Shown piece by piece: positions 50,286-60,723 of a stretch of DNA of 64,000 nt. A program made the translations under genes and the position numbers. Each line of letters starts with the position of its first letter. The first letter of the stretch is position 1. The DNA comes from Buchnera aphidicola (Takecallis arundicolens). Lineage in GTDB: Bacteria > Pseudomonadota > Gammaproteobacteria > Enterobacterales > Enterobacteriaceae. The stretch is taken from contig NZ_OZ060369.1 in the NCBI RefSeq assembly GCF_964058945.1, forward strand, positions 124,001 to 188,000. The letters are read 5' to 3'. The notes beneath the pieces were generated by a model. It worked only from the letters and a program-made list of their open reading frames with translations. It was not told where the DNA came from and did no database searches.

Positions 50286-50774
50286 TTAAAAAATAGATGA
50301 TTCTCGTACTATACCAATAATACCTGAACGTGATATTTCAATGATTGTGGATATTTTTTTAATAATATTTAAAAAAATATTTATTTTTTTACTTGATCCT
50401 GTAATTTCAATTGTATATATATTTGGTATAATATCAATAATTTTACCATTAAAAGTTTCTATAATAATTTTGGATTGTTCTAATGCGTAACCTGAATTTT
50501 GTATTTTAATTAATGCAATTTCTCGTTCTATATAATTATTTTGATTAATTTGAGTGACTTTTAATACATTTATTAGTTTATGTAATTGTTTTTCAATTTG
50601 TTCAACTGTTTTTGTATCTCCATTGGTTTGTATTGTAACACTAGAAATTGTCATATCTTCTGTAGGGGATACAGTAATGCTTTCTATATTATAACCACGT
50701 TGTGAAAATAGTCCGACTACTCTTGATAAAGAACCTGGTTCATTTTCTAATAATATCAATAGCATATGTTTCAT
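50286..50774 (-). CDS. ilvH: Acetolactate synthase III, small regulatory subunit
   Basis: Regulatory subunit that activates IlvI and gives valine feedback. It has 162 residues, against 163 in E. coli. The ACT domain opens LLENEPGSLSRVVGLFSQRG and contains ESITVSPTEDMTISSVTI. The C-terminal half is more diverged but complete. It lies 4 bases after the ilvI stop, so both subunits are translated together. Confidence 0.96.
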   Translation of the reverse strand: MKHMLLILLENEPGSLSRVVGLFSQRGYNIESITVSPTEDMTISSVTIQTNGDTKTVEQIEKQLHKLINVLKVTQINQNNYIEREIALIKIQNSGYALEQSKIIIETFNGKIIDIIPNIYTIEITGSSKKINIFLNIIKKISTIIEISRSGIIGIVRESSIF

Positions 50775-50778
50775 AAAA

Positions 50779-52497
50779 TTATCCTTTTTTCCGTAACCAC
50801 ATTTCGTTCATTCCTCCACCTTTGATTTGCATAGGATAAACATTTTCAGTATGATCAATTTGAATATCCACAAATACTAAATGACCATTTAGTATATTTT
50901 TTAAAGCTAGTTTTAATTTGTTTTCTAATTCATTATGATGTGTAATTGAAATACCTATATGTCCGTATGATTCCGATAATTTAATAAAATTAGGTAATGA
51001 TTTCATATATGAATGTGAATGTCTACCGGAATAAATGATGTCTTGCCACTGTTTGACCATGCCCAGTGCACTATTATTTAAATTTAAAATTAATATTGGT
51101 AGTGTATATTGCATTGCTGTCGATAATTCCTGTATATTCATTTGTATACTACCATCTCCAGTAATACAAATAACAATTTCATCAGGAAAAGCTAGTTTTA
51201 CTCCTAATGCTGCTGGTAATCCAAAACCCATAGTTCCTAAACCACCTGAATTGATCCATCTTCTTGGTTTATTAAATGGATAGTATAATGCTGTAAACAT
51301 TTGATGTTGTCCAACATCGGATGTAATGTATGCATCACCTTTTGTTAAATACCATAGGGTTTCTATAACAAATTGCGGTTTTATTTTTGTACTGTTTATA
51401 TTATATTTTAAACTATTTACTTTTTTCCATGTATGAATACAGTTCCACCACTGTTCTAAACGGTTTTTTAAAATCGATTTTTTATTTTCTTTTAGTAACT
51501 TTAGCATACTTTTTAATATTTTTCTTGCATCACCGACAATTGGTACATCAGCTCTAACAGTTTTTGATATTGATGTTGGATCAATATCGATATGTAAAAT
51601 TTTTGCATTTGGACAATATTTATTTAGGTTATTTGTTGTACGATCATCAAAACGTACACCAATAGCAAAAATTACATCAGAGTTATGCATTGCCATATTT
51701 GCTTCATATGTACCATGCATACCTAACATATTAAGATTTTGAGGATGATTTCCTGGAAATGCACCAAGTGCCATAAGCGATGTTGTCACTGGAATATTTA
51801 AGATTTCTGCTATTTTTGTTATTTCATTTGAACTATTTGATGAAATAATACCTCCACCGATGTATATAATTGGTTTTTTAGCATGTAGTAGGATTTTTAT
51901 TATTTTTTTTATCTGTCCTTTATGACCTTTTATAATGGGGTTATACGATCGAATATATACATTTTTAGGCCAAGAATATAATTTTTTATTATTTTTATTT
52001 AAAATATCTTTTGGTAAATCAATTACTATTGGACCTGGTCGTCCTGTAGAAGCTAACCAAAATGATTTTTTAAAAATCATGGGAATATCTTCAGTTTTTT
52101 TGACTAAAAAACTATGTTTTACGATTGGTCGAGAAATTCCTAACATATCGCATTCTTGAAATGCGTCATATCCTATTAACGAAGAATCTACTTGACCAGA
52201 AATAATTACCATAGGGATAGAATCCATGTATGCTGTAGCGATTCCTGTAATAGCATTGGTTGCACCAGGTCCTGAAGTGACTAATACAACTCCAGTTTTT
52301 CCGGTTGATCGTGCATATCCGTCTGCCATATGAGTCGCGCCTTGTTCATGTCGTACTAATATGTGTTTAATACTGTTATTATTTTTTAATGCATCATAGA
52401 TATCTAATACTGCTCCTCCAGGATAACCAAAGATATATTGTATTCCTTGATCGATTAATGAACGAATTACCATTTCTGATCCGGATAATAATACCAT
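50779..52497 (-). CDS. ilvI: Acetolactate synthase III, large catalytic subunit
   Basis: ThDP enzyme for the first common step of valine and isoleucine synthesis. It has 572 residues, against 574 in E. coli. The catalytic Glu is in [15 protein letters not shown]; the ThDP motif is [16 protein letters not shown] with [20 protein letters not shown]-like start [10 protein letters not shown] aligns well. A strong minus-strand ribosome site, AAGGAGAAATA, lies just ahead of the ATG. With thrABC it supports branched-chain amino acid provision. Confidence 0.97.
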   Translation of the reverse strand: MVLLSGSEMVIRSLIDQGIQYIFGYPGGAVLDIYDALKNNNSIKHILVRHEQGATHMADGYARSTGKTGVVLVTSGPGATNAITGIATAYMDSIPMVIISGQVDSSLIGYDAFQECDMLGISRPIVKHSFLVKKTEDIPMIFKKSFWLASTGRPGPIVIDLPKDILNKNNKKLYSWPKNVYIRSYNPIIKGHKGQIKKIIKILLHAKKPIIYIGGGIISSNSSNEITKIAEILNIPVTTSLMALGAFPGNHPQNLNMLGMHGTYEANMAMHNSDVIFAIGVRFDDRTTNNLNKYCPNAKILHIDIDPTSISKTVRADVPIVGDARKILKSMLKLLKENKKSILKNRLEQWWNCIHTWKKVNSLKYNINSTKIKPQFVIETLWYLTKGDAYITSDVGQHQMFTALYYPFNKPRRWINSGGLGTMGFGLPAALGVKLAFPDEIVICITGDGSIQMNIQELSTAMQYTLPILILNLNNSALGMVKQWQDIIYSGRHSHSYMKSLPNFIKLSESYGHIGISITHHNELENKLKLALKNILNGHLVFVDIQIDHTENVYPMQIKGGGMNEMWLRKKG

Positions 52498-52618
52498 TAT
52501 TTCTCCTTATATTATAGAAATATATATGTGATATTATTTATTATAAATTAATATTTTTTTTATAATTATAATAATTATATACTTATGTATTTTATTTTTT
52601 TCTATTTTCTGTATTGTT

Positions 52619-52651
52619 TTCAGATCCATGATTTTTATTTTCGGATCTGAA
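52619..52651 (-). terminator. Hairpin after dapD
   Basis: TTCAGATCC (52619-52627) pairs with GGATCTGAA (52643-52651), a perfect 9-bp stem with a 15-base loop, 15 bases after the dapD stop. The GC content is high for this genome. The following minus-strand bases (AAACAATACAG) are not a U tract, so it may be a weak intrinsic terminator or an mRNA-stabilising structure before ilvI. Confidence 0.55.
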
Positions 52652-52665
52652 TATATATTTGAATT

Positions 52666-53490
52666 TTATTTAAGGTTTCTTAATAATTGGTTAATTTCTA
52701 CTTTTTTTAAGGTTTGATTATTAACTTGTTTAACAATTACTGCACAGTATAAGTTGTATTTTTTATTTTCAGACGGTAATGTACCTGGTACAACAACAGA
52801 TCCTGCAGGCACTTTTCCGTAAGTGATTTCATCTGTTTTTCTATTATAAATTTTTGTACTTTGTCCAATGTATACACCCATAGAGATTACTGAACCTTCT
52901 TCTATAATCACTCCTTCAACAATTTCCGATCTAGCACCGATAAAGCAGTTATCTTCAATGATAGTAGGATTATTTTGTATAGGTTCTAATACTCCTCCTA
53001 TTCCTACTCCGCCTGATAAGTGTACGTTTTTACCGATATATGCACAGGATCCTACAGTACTCCACGTATCTATCATAGTTCCTTCGTTTATGTATGCACC
53101 AATATTAATATAGGATGGCATTAGTATAGTATTTTTAGCAATAAATGCACCTTTTCTTATTGTTGCTGGAGGTACAATACGGATATTATTTTTTTTTAAT
53201 TCTTCTTTAGAAGTATGTTGATATTTTAAATCAATTTTATCATAAAAAGTATTTTTTAATCCGGTAATAATTTTGTTTTTTTTTATACAAAAATATAATA
53301 AAATAGCTTTTTTTAACCACTGATGTGTTATCCAATTACCTGATATTTTTTCTGATATTTGTAATATTCCACAGTCAAGCAGGTTAATAGTTTGTTCAAT
53401 AGCATTATAGGTTTTAATATCAATATTATTGTGGTTAATGTCATTTTTTTTTTCAAATGCTTGATCAATAATATGTTTTAATTTTTCCAT
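52666..53490 (-). CDS. dapD: Tetrahydrodipicolinate N-succinyltransferase
   Basis: Succinylates tetrahydrodipicolinate on the route to diaminopimelate and lysine. Its 274 residues equal the E. coli length. The left-handed beta-helix region is clear in [20 protein letters not shown] and [15 protein letters not shown], and the C-terminal [11 protein letters not shown] is present. Retention despite lost murein genes points to lysine provision rather than cell-wall synthesis. It is 59 bases downstream of map on the same strand. Confidence 0.96.
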   Translation of the reverse strand: MEKLKHIIDQAFEKKNDINHNNIDIKTYNAIEQTINLLDCGILQISEKISGNWITHQWLKKAILLYFCIKKNKIITGLKNTFYDKIDLKYQHTSKEELKKNNIRIVPPATIRKGAFIAKNTILMPSYINIGAYINEGTMIDTWSTVGSCAYIGKNVHLSGGVGIGGVLEPIQNNPTIIEDNCFIGARSEIVEGVIIEEGSVISMGVYIGQSTKIYNRKTDEITYGKVPAGSVVVPGTLPSENKKYNLYCAVIVKQVNNQTLKKVEINQLLRNLK

Positions 53491-53549
53491 AAATATTTAC
53501 TCTATTTTTTTAATGGATAATAAGTTGAAAATATATTTTATAATTGTTT

Positions 53550-54344
53550 TTATTTGCTTTGATTAAAATAAGTTCTTTTTATTTTTTCATTTTTTCTTTT
53601 TGTTAATATTTCACAACCGTTTTTTGTTATAAGTATAGTATGTTCATATTGTGCAGATAAACTGTAGTCTTTTGTACAGATTGTCCAATTATCATTCATA
53701 CAAAATACGTCTTTTTTTCCAGCATTAATAATAGGTTCAATAGTAAATATCATACCTGGTTTAAGAAAAATTTTATCTTCATGGTAATGATAATGTAGAA
53801 TGTATGGTGCTTCATGAAATGAAGTTCCAATACCGTGTCCACAATATTCTTCCACAATGGAAAATGGCGTTGTATTAACGTAATTTTGTATTGTTTTTCC
53901 AATAATATTAATTGGTAATCCTGGTCTAATTATTGGAAATGTCATATATAAACTTTGTTTAGCTACTTTACATAAAGAATATGCTAGTTGATGGGTTTTA
54001 CCTACAATAAACATTTTTGCTGTATCAGCATAATATTTGTCTTTTATAATTGTAACATCAATATTAACAATATCTCCATTTTTTAGTTTTTTTTTTTTAC
54101 TTGGTACACCATGACAAGCTATTTCATTTACAGAAATACAAATGGAATTTGGAAAACCATGATAACCTACACAACCTGGAATTGCTTTTTTTTTAATGAT
54201 ATAATTATAACAAATATCATTTAATTCTGTAGTAGTAACACCAGGTATAATATATTGTTTAATATTTCTTAAGACTTCACTTGCTAAATAAGCAGATATT
54301 CGCATTTTTTTAATTTCTTGCGTGTTTTTAATATAAATATTCAT
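53550..54344 (-). CDS. map: Methionine aminopeptidase
   Basis: Removes the initiator methionine from nascent proteins. Its 264 residues equal the E. coli length. The metal ligands are visible: Asp in VNIDVTIIKDKYYADTAKM (two), His in GHGIGTSFHEAP, Glu in FTIEPIINAG and Glu in AQYEHTILIT; the upstream substrate His is in ACHGVPS. It is divergent from rpsB, the arrangement known from enterobacteria. Confidence 0.97.
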   Translation of the reverse strand: MNIYIKNTQEIKKMRISAYLASEVLRNIKQYIIPGVTTTELNDICYNYIIKKKAIPGCVGYHGFPNSICISVNEIACHGVPSKKKKLKNGDIVNIDVTIIKDKYYADTAKMFIVGKTHQLAYSLCKVAKQSLYMTFPIIRPGLPINIIGKTIQNYVNTTPFSIVEEYCGHGIGTSFHEAPYILHYHYHEDKIFLKPGMIFTIEPIINAGKKDVFCMNDNWTICTKDYSLSAQYEHTILITKNGCEILTKRKNEKIKRTYFNQSK

Positions 54345-54512
54345 TTTTTTGCTATTTTTTGATTCATATCAGTGTATTTTAAATTCCGATTTTTCTAATT
54401 ATTTATTTTTTGATTGTTTAAAGAATATTTAACAATACATATATTTTTTAATAAATTATTATTTTGGAATATAATTTTAAATTTATGTATTATATTTGTT
54501 ATGATTCGATTA

Positions 54513-54541
54513 TTGATAATAATATGTTATTGATATAAAAT
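54513..54541 (+). promoter_or_regulatory. Candidate sigma-70 promoter for rpsB-tsf
   Basis: TTGATA at 54513-54518 and TAAAAT at 54536-54541 are separated by 17 bases, about 85 bases before the rpsB ATG. Such matches occur by chance in AT-rich DNA, so this is only a placement guess. No S2-binding leader structure could be recognised in the 281-base gap between map and rpsB. Confidence 0.3.
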
Positions 54542-54625
54542 ATATATTATTATTTTTTTTTGATCAACAGATTATAATTAAAAATATTTATATTTTTTAA
54601 ACTTATAGGAGTGAGAATTTTTAAG

Positions 54626-55321
54626 ATGATTTCTATTCATGATATGATAAAAGCTGGTGTACATTTCGGACATCAAACGCGTTATTGGAATCCGAAGATG
54701 AAACCGTTTATTTTTGGTGTACGTAATAGAATACATATTATTAATTTAGAACAAACTATGTCTATGTTTTATACTGCTTTATTAGAATTACGTAAAATTC
54801 ATACTCGTAAAGGTAAGATATTATTTATTGGAACAAAAAAATTTGCTAGTGATATAATTAAACAAATAGCCATTAGTTGCAATCAATTTTATGTTAATAA
54901 AAGATGGTTGGGAGGTATGTTAACAAATTGGAAAACTGTACGTCAGTCTATTCAGCGATTAAAAGATTTAGAAGTTCAATCACAAGATGGTACATTATCT
55001 AAGTTAACAAAGAAAGAAGGTTTAATTAGAATGCGAGAATTATCAAAGTTAGAAAATAGTTTAGGAGGTATTAAGAATATGGGTGGATTACCGGATGTTA
55101 TTTTTATTATTGATGCGTATCATGAACGTATTGCAATTCAAGAAGCAAATAATTTAGGTATTCCAGTATTTTCAGTGGTAGATACTAATTCTAATCCTGA
55201 TGGTATAGATTTTGTTATTCCAGGGAATGATGATGCAATGCGTGCTATTAATTTATACTTGAATACCGTTTTTAATTTTATATCTACTAAAAATTATGAA
55301 CAAGTCATGCTTATTCAGTAA
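54626..55321 (+). CDS. rpsB: 30S ribosomal protein S2
   Basis: Component of the small subunit head/body junction, needed for S1 binding. I start at the ATG at 54626 ([17 protein letters not shown]), since AGGAG at 54607-54611 lies upstream and overlaps an in-frame GTG at 54611 that would otherwise start it. The product has 231 residues, against 241 in E. coli, with a shorter acidic tail. [30 protein letters not shown] and [19 protein letters not shown] are near-identical to the family. tsf follows, as in E. coli. Confidence 0.96.
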   Translation: MISIHDMIKAGVHFGHQTRYWNPKMKPFIFGVRNRIHIINLEQTMSMFYTALLELRKIHTRKGKILFIGTKKFASDIIKQIAISCNQFYVNKRWLGGMLTNWKTVRQSIQRLKDLEVQSQDGTLSKLTKKEGLIRMRELSKLENSLGGIKNMGGLPDVIFIIDAYHERIAIQEANNLGIPVFSVVDTNSNPDGIDFVIPGNDDAMRAINLYLNTVFNFISTKNYEQVMLIQ

Positions 55322-55432
55322 ATTATATTGATTAATATTTATTTTTATAATTTATTTTATTATTTTTTATTCATTAGTATATTATATGTATACTCGATTT
55401 GTTTAAATGACTCAAACAAAGGGAAATACATT

Positions 55433-56230
55433 ATGTGTATCACTTCTGATCTTGTTAAAGAATTACGATTAAAATCAGGAATTGGTATTATGGAATGTAA
55501 AAAAGCTTTAATTTCTGCTCATGGTGATATTCAAAAAGCAATTCTTATTTTAAAAAAAAATGGACAGATTAAAGCGGAAAATAAAATTAAAAATATTACT
55601 TTACGAGGTATAATAGCAACATATGTTATAAAAAAAAAATATGCGTATATGTTAGAATTAAATTGTGAAACTGATTTTGTTGAAAAACATGTTGATTTTT
55701 TAAATTTTTCTACTGAAGTACTTAATTTTGCATATAAAAATAATATTAAAGATATAATTTTACTAAAAAAATTAATGGAAGAAAAGCGAATTATGTTAGT
55801 TTCACAGTTTAATGAAAATATTTTAATTCGTAGATTTTATTGTTTATTAGGAGATTTTATTTTATCTTATATACATAGAAATAAAATTGGTGTATTATTA
55901 AAGTCAAATTCTAAAAAAACTGAAGTTATTAAAAAAGTTGCTATGCATATTGCAGCTAATAGTCCTGATTATTTATCTCGTCATGATATACCGAATGTAA
56001 TTTTAGAAAAAGAACGAAAAATACAATTAGAAGTTGCATTACGTTTAGGTAAACCGTTATCTATAGCAAAAAAAATTGTTAATGGTCAGATAGAAAAATT
56101 TATTAAAAATGTATGTTTATTAGAACAAAATTGTGTTTTTGAAGTTAATAAGACAATACAATCTTTTCTTAGTGAAAATAATATACAAATTGAACAATTT
56201 ATGCGTTTTGAATTAGGTGAAATAAATTAA
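55433..56230 (+). CDS. tsf: Elongation factor Ts
   Basis: Nucleotide exchange factor for EF-Tu. I start at ATG 55433 (MCITSDLVKELRLKSGIG), after a GGGAAA site; the frame is open further upstream but the extra residues are hydrophobic and unmatched. It has 265 residues, against 283 in E. coli; the C-terminal helical tail after FMRFELGE is missing. The core TDFVEK motif is in NCETDFVEKH, and MECKKALISAHGDIQKA aligns. It forms the rpsB-tsf pair, 111 bases after rpsB. Confidence 0.94.
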   Translation: MCITSDLVKELRLKSGIGIMECKKALISAHGDIQKAILILKKNGQIKAENKIKNITLRGIIATYVIKKKYAYMLELNCETDFVEKHVDFLNFSTEVLNFAYKNNIKDIILLKKLMEEKRIMLVSQFNENILIRRFYCLLGDFILSYIHRNKIGVLLKSNSKKTEVIKKVAMHIAANSPDYLSRHDIPNVILEKERKIQLEVALRLGKPLSIAKKIVNGQIEKFIKNVCLLEQNCVFEVNKTIQSFLSENNIQIEQFMRFELGEIN

Positions 56231-56287
56231 ATATATTTTTAAATACATTATTATAATTATTAATTTTAAAATTACAAATTTGCAAAT

Positions 56288-57019
56288 ATGAAATTTATAT
56301 ATAGACGTGTTGTACTTAAGATTGGTGGTGAAGTTATTCAAGATTTCAATAATACAAATTTTTCAAATTGTATTATACATGATATTATTCGAGAGGTTCA
56401 GTATTTAGTGCGACATGGTATTCAGGTTAGTATTGTTATTGGTGGAGGTAATTTATTTCGAGGTGCTACTTTATCTGGATTGGGTATTAATAGAGTGACA
56501 TCAGATTATATTGGTATGTTATCAACAGTAATTAATGGATTATTTTTGAAAGATTTATTTAATCAGTTTAGTGTATCATCTTGTTTAATGTCTTCTTTAT
56601 TTGTAAATAGTATTTGTCAACAATATAACTTAGAACAAGCATTAGATTGTTTATCAAAGTCAGTAGTAATGATTTTTTGTGGTGGTATAGGTAATCCTTG
56701 TTTTACAACAGATTCTGTTGCATGTTTAAAAGCAATTGAAACACAATCTGAAATTATTATTAAAGGTACAAAAGTTGATGGAATATATTCTAAAGATCCA
56801 AATAAATATAAAGATGTAATTTTATATCATCAATTAAATTATAATGATGTATTGCGGTATGAATTTCAAGTAATGGATTTAACAGCATTTATATTAGCTA
56901 GAGATTATAAGATTCCAATTTGTATATTTAATATTGCACGTAGCGGAGCATTAAGGCGTATTTTATCTGGGTATAATGAAGGTACGATTATTAATGAAAC
57001 TATCAAAGATATAATATGA
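56288..57019 (+). CDS. pyrH: UMP kinase
   Basis: Phosphorylates UMP to UDP; a hexameric amino-acid-kinase-family enzyme. It has 243 residues, against 241 in E. coli. VVLKIGGEVI opens the fold (E. coli VLLKLSGEAL), with IVIGGGNLFRGATLSG and the C-terminal TKVDGIYSKDPNKYKD, MDLTAFILARDYKIPI. It follows tsf, in the standard rpsB-tsf-pyrH-frr order. Confidence 0.96.
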   Translation: MKFIYRRVVLKIGGEVIQDFNNTNFSNCIIHDIIREVQYLVRHGIQVSIVIGGGNLFRGATLSGLGINRVTSDYIGMLSTVINGLFLKDLFNQFSVSSCLMSSLFVNSICQQYNLEQALDCLSKSVVMIFCGGIGNPCFTTDSVACLKAIETQSEIIIKGTKVDGIYSKDPNKYKDVILYHQLNYNDVLRYEFQVMDLTAFILARDYKIPICIFNIARSGALRRILSGYNEGTIINETIKDII

Positions 57020-57072
57020 TAGCGTTTTGATATTTTATAATAAATGTAATATATTTTTCTTTAGGTGAATAT

Positions 57073-57630
57073 ATGAATTATGATATATTATATGATACAA
57101 AAATTCGTATGGAAAAATGTTTATCAACATTTCAAAAAAATGTTAATAGTATGCGTATTGGACGTGTATCTCCTGTATTATTAGATGGTATCTATATCGA
57201 ATATTATGGAGTAAAAACACCATTAAAAGATTTATCTAACATTACAGTAGAAAGTGTAAATACATTAAAAATTACGGTGTTTGATAGGAAGATTTTACGA
57301 ATAATTGAAAAAGAAATTTTTCATTCTAATTTAGAATTTACACCATTAGTACACGATAATGTTATTAGATTAATTGTACCGCCTTTGACTGAGGATAGAA
57401 GAAATAAAATTTGTAAATGTATACAATCTGATGCAGAAAATAGTCGGATTAGTATACGTAATATTCGACGTGACGCAAATGATACATTAAAGAAACTTGT
57501 TCAAAAAAAAATTATTACTATTGATGTAGAACATGTAACACAAAATGAAATACAAATATTAACAGATGATTATATTAATAAGGTGAATCATTTTTTTATT
57601 CAAAAGAAATCTGAAATTATGCATGTATAA
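57073..57630 (+). CDS. frr: Ribosome recycling factor
   Basis: Splits post-termination ribosomes together with EF-G. Its 185 residues equal the E. coli length. The three-helix bundle residues FQKNVNSMRIGRVSPVLLDGI and the C-terminal NIRRDANDTLKKLVQKK match. The ATG at 57073 follows TTTAGGTGAATAT. The next gene is bamA after 87 bases; dxr, uppS, cdsA and rseP, which lie between in E. coli, are all absent. Confidence 0.97.
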   Translation: MNYDILYDTKIRMEKCLSTFQKNVNSMRIGRVSPVLLDGIYIEYYGVKTPLKDLSNITVESVNTLKITVFDRKILRIIEKEIFHSNLEFTPLVHDNVIRLIVPPLTEDRRNKICKCIQSDAENSRISIRNIRRDANDTLKKLVQKKIITIDVEHVTQNEIQILTDDYINKVNHFFIQKKSEIMHV

Positions 57631-57717
57631 AAAGTATGTTTCAGATAAAAATAATTTTTTTATAATTAATTTTATTATTTATTTTAAATATTTTATAAAT
57701 TGAAATTTAACTGCATT

Positions 57718-60132
57718 ATGAAAATATTTATGATGAGAATTTTATTATTATTTGTATTATGTTTTTATAGTATAGTTGGTTTTTCTGAAACTAATAGTAG
57801 TATTAAAAAAATACAAGTTTCAGGTTTGCATGAGGTTTCAAAAACTAAAGTATTAGATAATATGAAAATTAACAAAGATCATACAATGACTCCAGATGAG
57901 ATTAAAGATAATACTTCTAAATTGTTGGAAATGGGTTATTTTAGTAATATAGTAGTATCTGAATTTAATGATAGAATTGTATTTAAATGTGAAGAAAATC
58001 CAGTTGTTTATAAAATTAAGTGTTTTGGTAATAGGCACATTGATAAGCATATTATTTTAAAACAGTGTAAAAAAAATAACATATACATTAATCATATATT
58101 TAATAATAATTCGTTAAATTTGCTTCAGGATAATTTAGAAAAATTATATGATACATTTGGAATATATGGCACTATAATTAATTTTTCTTATCACTTTATT
58201 AGTAATAATTCAATTATTTTGCAAATTAATATTGCGGAAGGTGTACCAAAAATATTAGATAATATTAATATTATAGGAAACAAAGTTTTTTCTAGTTATA
58301 AAATTATGTCTTTATTTAAATCGTATCCAAATTTTTTCCAAAGACATATCATTCATAGTAAAAAGTATGATAGTGTATTGTTTAAAAGGGATGTTAAAAA
58401 ATTAAAGCATTTTTATTATGAAAATGGTTATATTGATTTTAGTATCGTAGATTTGAAATTTATATCATTGTACCACGATAAACATATTGTTATTAATGTG
58501 ATAATTTCTGAGGGCGAAAAATATGTATTATCATCCTGTCAGGCTCGTGGGAATATTGAAAATTATGATTATATTTTTAAAGATGCCTTAAAAAATATTA
58601 AATTAGGAACTAAATATAATTTATATGATATGATTGACATTAAAGATTATATTCAAGATATGTTTTTTAATCTTGGTTTTTTAAAGTGTAAAATGTTTAT
58701 ACATTCCATTGTAGACAAAAAAAATAAATGTGTTGATTTATATTTTGATACTGATTTAGGCGAAAGGTTTATTATTAATAAAATTAACATTCAAGGAAAT
58801 ACATTTACAAAAAGTACGTTATTGTATCATTGTTTGAAAAAAATTTCATTAGGTCAGTATGCTAATTTGAATTTAATTCATCAAGGTAAATATGATCTTG
58901 AAGATACAGGTTATGTTCAACATGTTAAAGTAGATATTAAATTCTTACCTGAAGTTTTAAATAAAGTAGATATTACATATGTATTACAAGAAAAAAATAC
59001 TAATAGTTTTCATATAAATACAGGATATGATTCTGATGGTATGAATGTAACATTGACATTAAAACATAATAACTGGATTGGTTGTGGTATTGATACTGTT
59101 GCAAATATTTTATGTAGCAAGCGTAAACATGATATTGATTTTATTATTACACATCCTAATACATTGAATGATATAATATTTAGTCATCGTATTTTTTATA
59201 ATTCCTTGAGTGTTCCTGATAAAAAACATGCTGATACACTTAAAAAGTGTTATGGTTTTGAAGAAAATATTCAGTTTTTGAAATTTATAAATCATGTTAT
59301 TATGATGAATTTAAATTATCATCAAAATCATTCTTTATTTTCAAGTGAAATACCATCAAAAAAATCATATAATAATTGTAAAGATGGTGATATTGCTAGC
59401 ATTATGACTGATCAGTCAAATTCAAAAATGAGCATGTCATATGTATGGTTATATAATACGATACCGCACGTACATTTGCCAAATTATGGCAAGAAGGCAT
59501 TTTTTCAAGGAAAAGTAGTATTTAATGGTTATAATCGGCAGTTTCATAAAGAATCATTTTCTTTTGAAGAATATTTACCGATCTTACATAGTGTAAAATA
59601 TATCTTACATACTCAATTAGATGGTGGATTTGAATATCCTTATAATATAACAACAATTCCACATGATGAAGACATTTATATAAATCGGTCAAATAATATA
59701 CGAGGATTTGTCAACAATAGTATTGCATTACAATCTAATCATGTTAGTAAAAATAATAATGGTCAGTCTAAAACACACGATACAGACATTTTAAATAAAA
59801 ATATTGGTATTGTCGGAAATAGTTTTCTTGTTGGAAAATGCGATTTGATTATACCAAATTTTTTTATTTTTAAGGAAAATTACAATAAATTTTTTCAAAC
59901 TTCTTTATTTTTTGATATTGGTAAGATTGAAAACATGATATACAAAGATACTATTAATCATTGTTTAAATGTTAAAAATAGTAATTTTTTATATAATATT
60001 CGTGCTTCCACAGGTATGTCCATAGTGTGGTATTCTTTAGCTGGTCCTTTAAATTTTTCGTATTCATACCCTTTAATATATAATATCAGTGATGTTGTAA
60101 AATCTTTTCAATGTCATATGATTGGTATATAA
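57718..60132 (+). CDS. bamA: Outer membrane protein assembly factor BamA
   Basis: Omp85 barrel that inserts beta-barrel proteins in the outer membrane. I start at ATG 57718, giving a signal peptide MRILLLFVLCFYSIVGFSE and 804 residues, against 810 in E. coli. POTRA repeats are visible by the KIQVSGLHEVSK, KCFGNRHID, INIIGNKVFSS and INKINIQGNTFTKS openings. The barrel keeps the IRGF-type loop-6 motif (NNIRGFVNNS). The protein ends in MIGI and not in the usual terminal Phe/Trp, which is unusual for an outer-membrane barrel. The barrel half is strongly diverged. Confidence 0.93.
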   Translation: MKIFMMRILLLFVLCFYSIVGFSETNSSIKKIQVSGLHEVSKTKVLDNMKINKDHTMTPDEIKDNTSKLLEMGYFSNIVVSEFNDRIVFKCEENPVVYKIKCFGNRHIDKHIILKQCKKNNIYINHIFNNNSLNLLQDNLEKLYDTFGIYGTIINFSYHFISNNSIILQINIAEGVPKILDNINIIGNKVFSSYKIMSLFKSYPNFFQRHIIHSKKYDSVLFKRDVKKLKHFYYENGYIDFSIVDLKFISLYHDKHIVINVIISEGEKYVLSSCQARGNIENYDYIFKDALKNIKLGTKYNLYDMIDIKDYIQDMFFNLGFLKCKMFIHSIVDKKNKCVDLYFDTDLGERFIINKINIQGNTFTKSTLLYHCLKKISLGQYANLNLIHQGKYDLEDTGYVQHVKVDIKFLPEVLNKVDITYVLQEKNTNSFHINTGYDSDGMNVTLTLKHNNWIGCGIDTVANILCSKRKHDIDFIITHPNTLNDIIFSHRIFYNSLSVPDKKHADTLKKCYGFEENIQFLKFINHVIMMNLNYHQNHSLFSSEIPSKKSYNNCKDGDIASIMTDQSNSKMSMSYVWLYNTIPHVHLPNYGKKAFFQGKVVFNGYNRQFHKESFSFEEYLPILHSVKYILHTQLDGGFEYPYNITTIPHDEDIYINRSNNIRGFVNNSIALQSNHVSKNNNGQSKTHDTDILNKNIGIVGNSFLVGKCDLIIPNFFIFKENYNKFFQTSLFFDIGKIENMIYKDTINHCLNVKNSNFLYNIRASTGMSIVWYSLAGPLNFSYSYPLIYNISDVVKSFQCHMIGI

Positions 60133-60199
60133 TCATAGGATTATCATATTCTAAAATGTTTTATTATAATTTAATTTTTAAAAAATATCATTAATAAAT

Positions 60200-60631
60200 A
60201 TGAAAAAAATTTTAAAATGTATTCCCCATAGATATCCATTTTTATTAATTGATCGTATTAAATCTTATAAACATGATAATCACATTCAAGTTATTAAAAA
60301 TATTACTGTAAATGATCCTTGGTTACAGGGTCATTTCCCTAATAAATTTATTTTTCCAGGCGTTTTAATGTTAGAATCAATAGCGCAGTCTGCAATTATT
60401 CTAGCATTACTTAAATATCCAGAATATCAGAATACAGAAGGTTTTTATTGTATTACAGGTATTAATAATGCTAAATTTAAAAAAATTGTTATTCCTGGAG
60501 ATCAATTAATTATTAATGTTAATATTATAAAAGAACATAAAAGTATTATTTTTTTTCGTGGTACTATTTATGTTGATAATGATGTTGTCTGTTTTGCAGA
60601 AATTACATGTAAATATATTTTAAATATATAA
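60200..60631 (+). CDS. fabZ: 3-hydroxyacyl-ACP dehydratase FabZ
   Basis: Hot-dog fold dehydratase of fatty acid elongation. It has 143 residues, against 151 in E. coli, with a slightly shorter N terminus. IPHRYPFLLIDRI opens the core, and the catalytic His is in LQGHFPNKFIFPGVLMLESIAQSA with the acidic residue following. The lpx genes that surround it in E. coli are absent, so only the fatty acid step is kept here. Confidence 0.95.
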   Translation: MKKILKCIPHRYPFLLIDRIKSYKHDNHIQVIKNITVNDPWLQGHFPNKFIFPGVLMLESIAQSAIILALLKYPEYQNTEGFYCITGINNAKFKKIVIPGDQLIINVNIIKEHKSIIFFRGTIYVDNDVVCFAEITCKYILNI

Positions 60632-60723
60632 ATTAATAATTCAAGATATACGTTTTTTTAATTATTTTTACTTTAATGTATTTTATATTTAAAAAAATTA
60701 ATTTTTAATATTATGTAGGTATA

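Noticed and set aside
55328-55432. N-terminal extension of EF-Ts from an upstream start
   Set aside because: The 35 extra residues are hydrophobic, unlike any EF-Ts; the ATG at 55433 aligns with the family.
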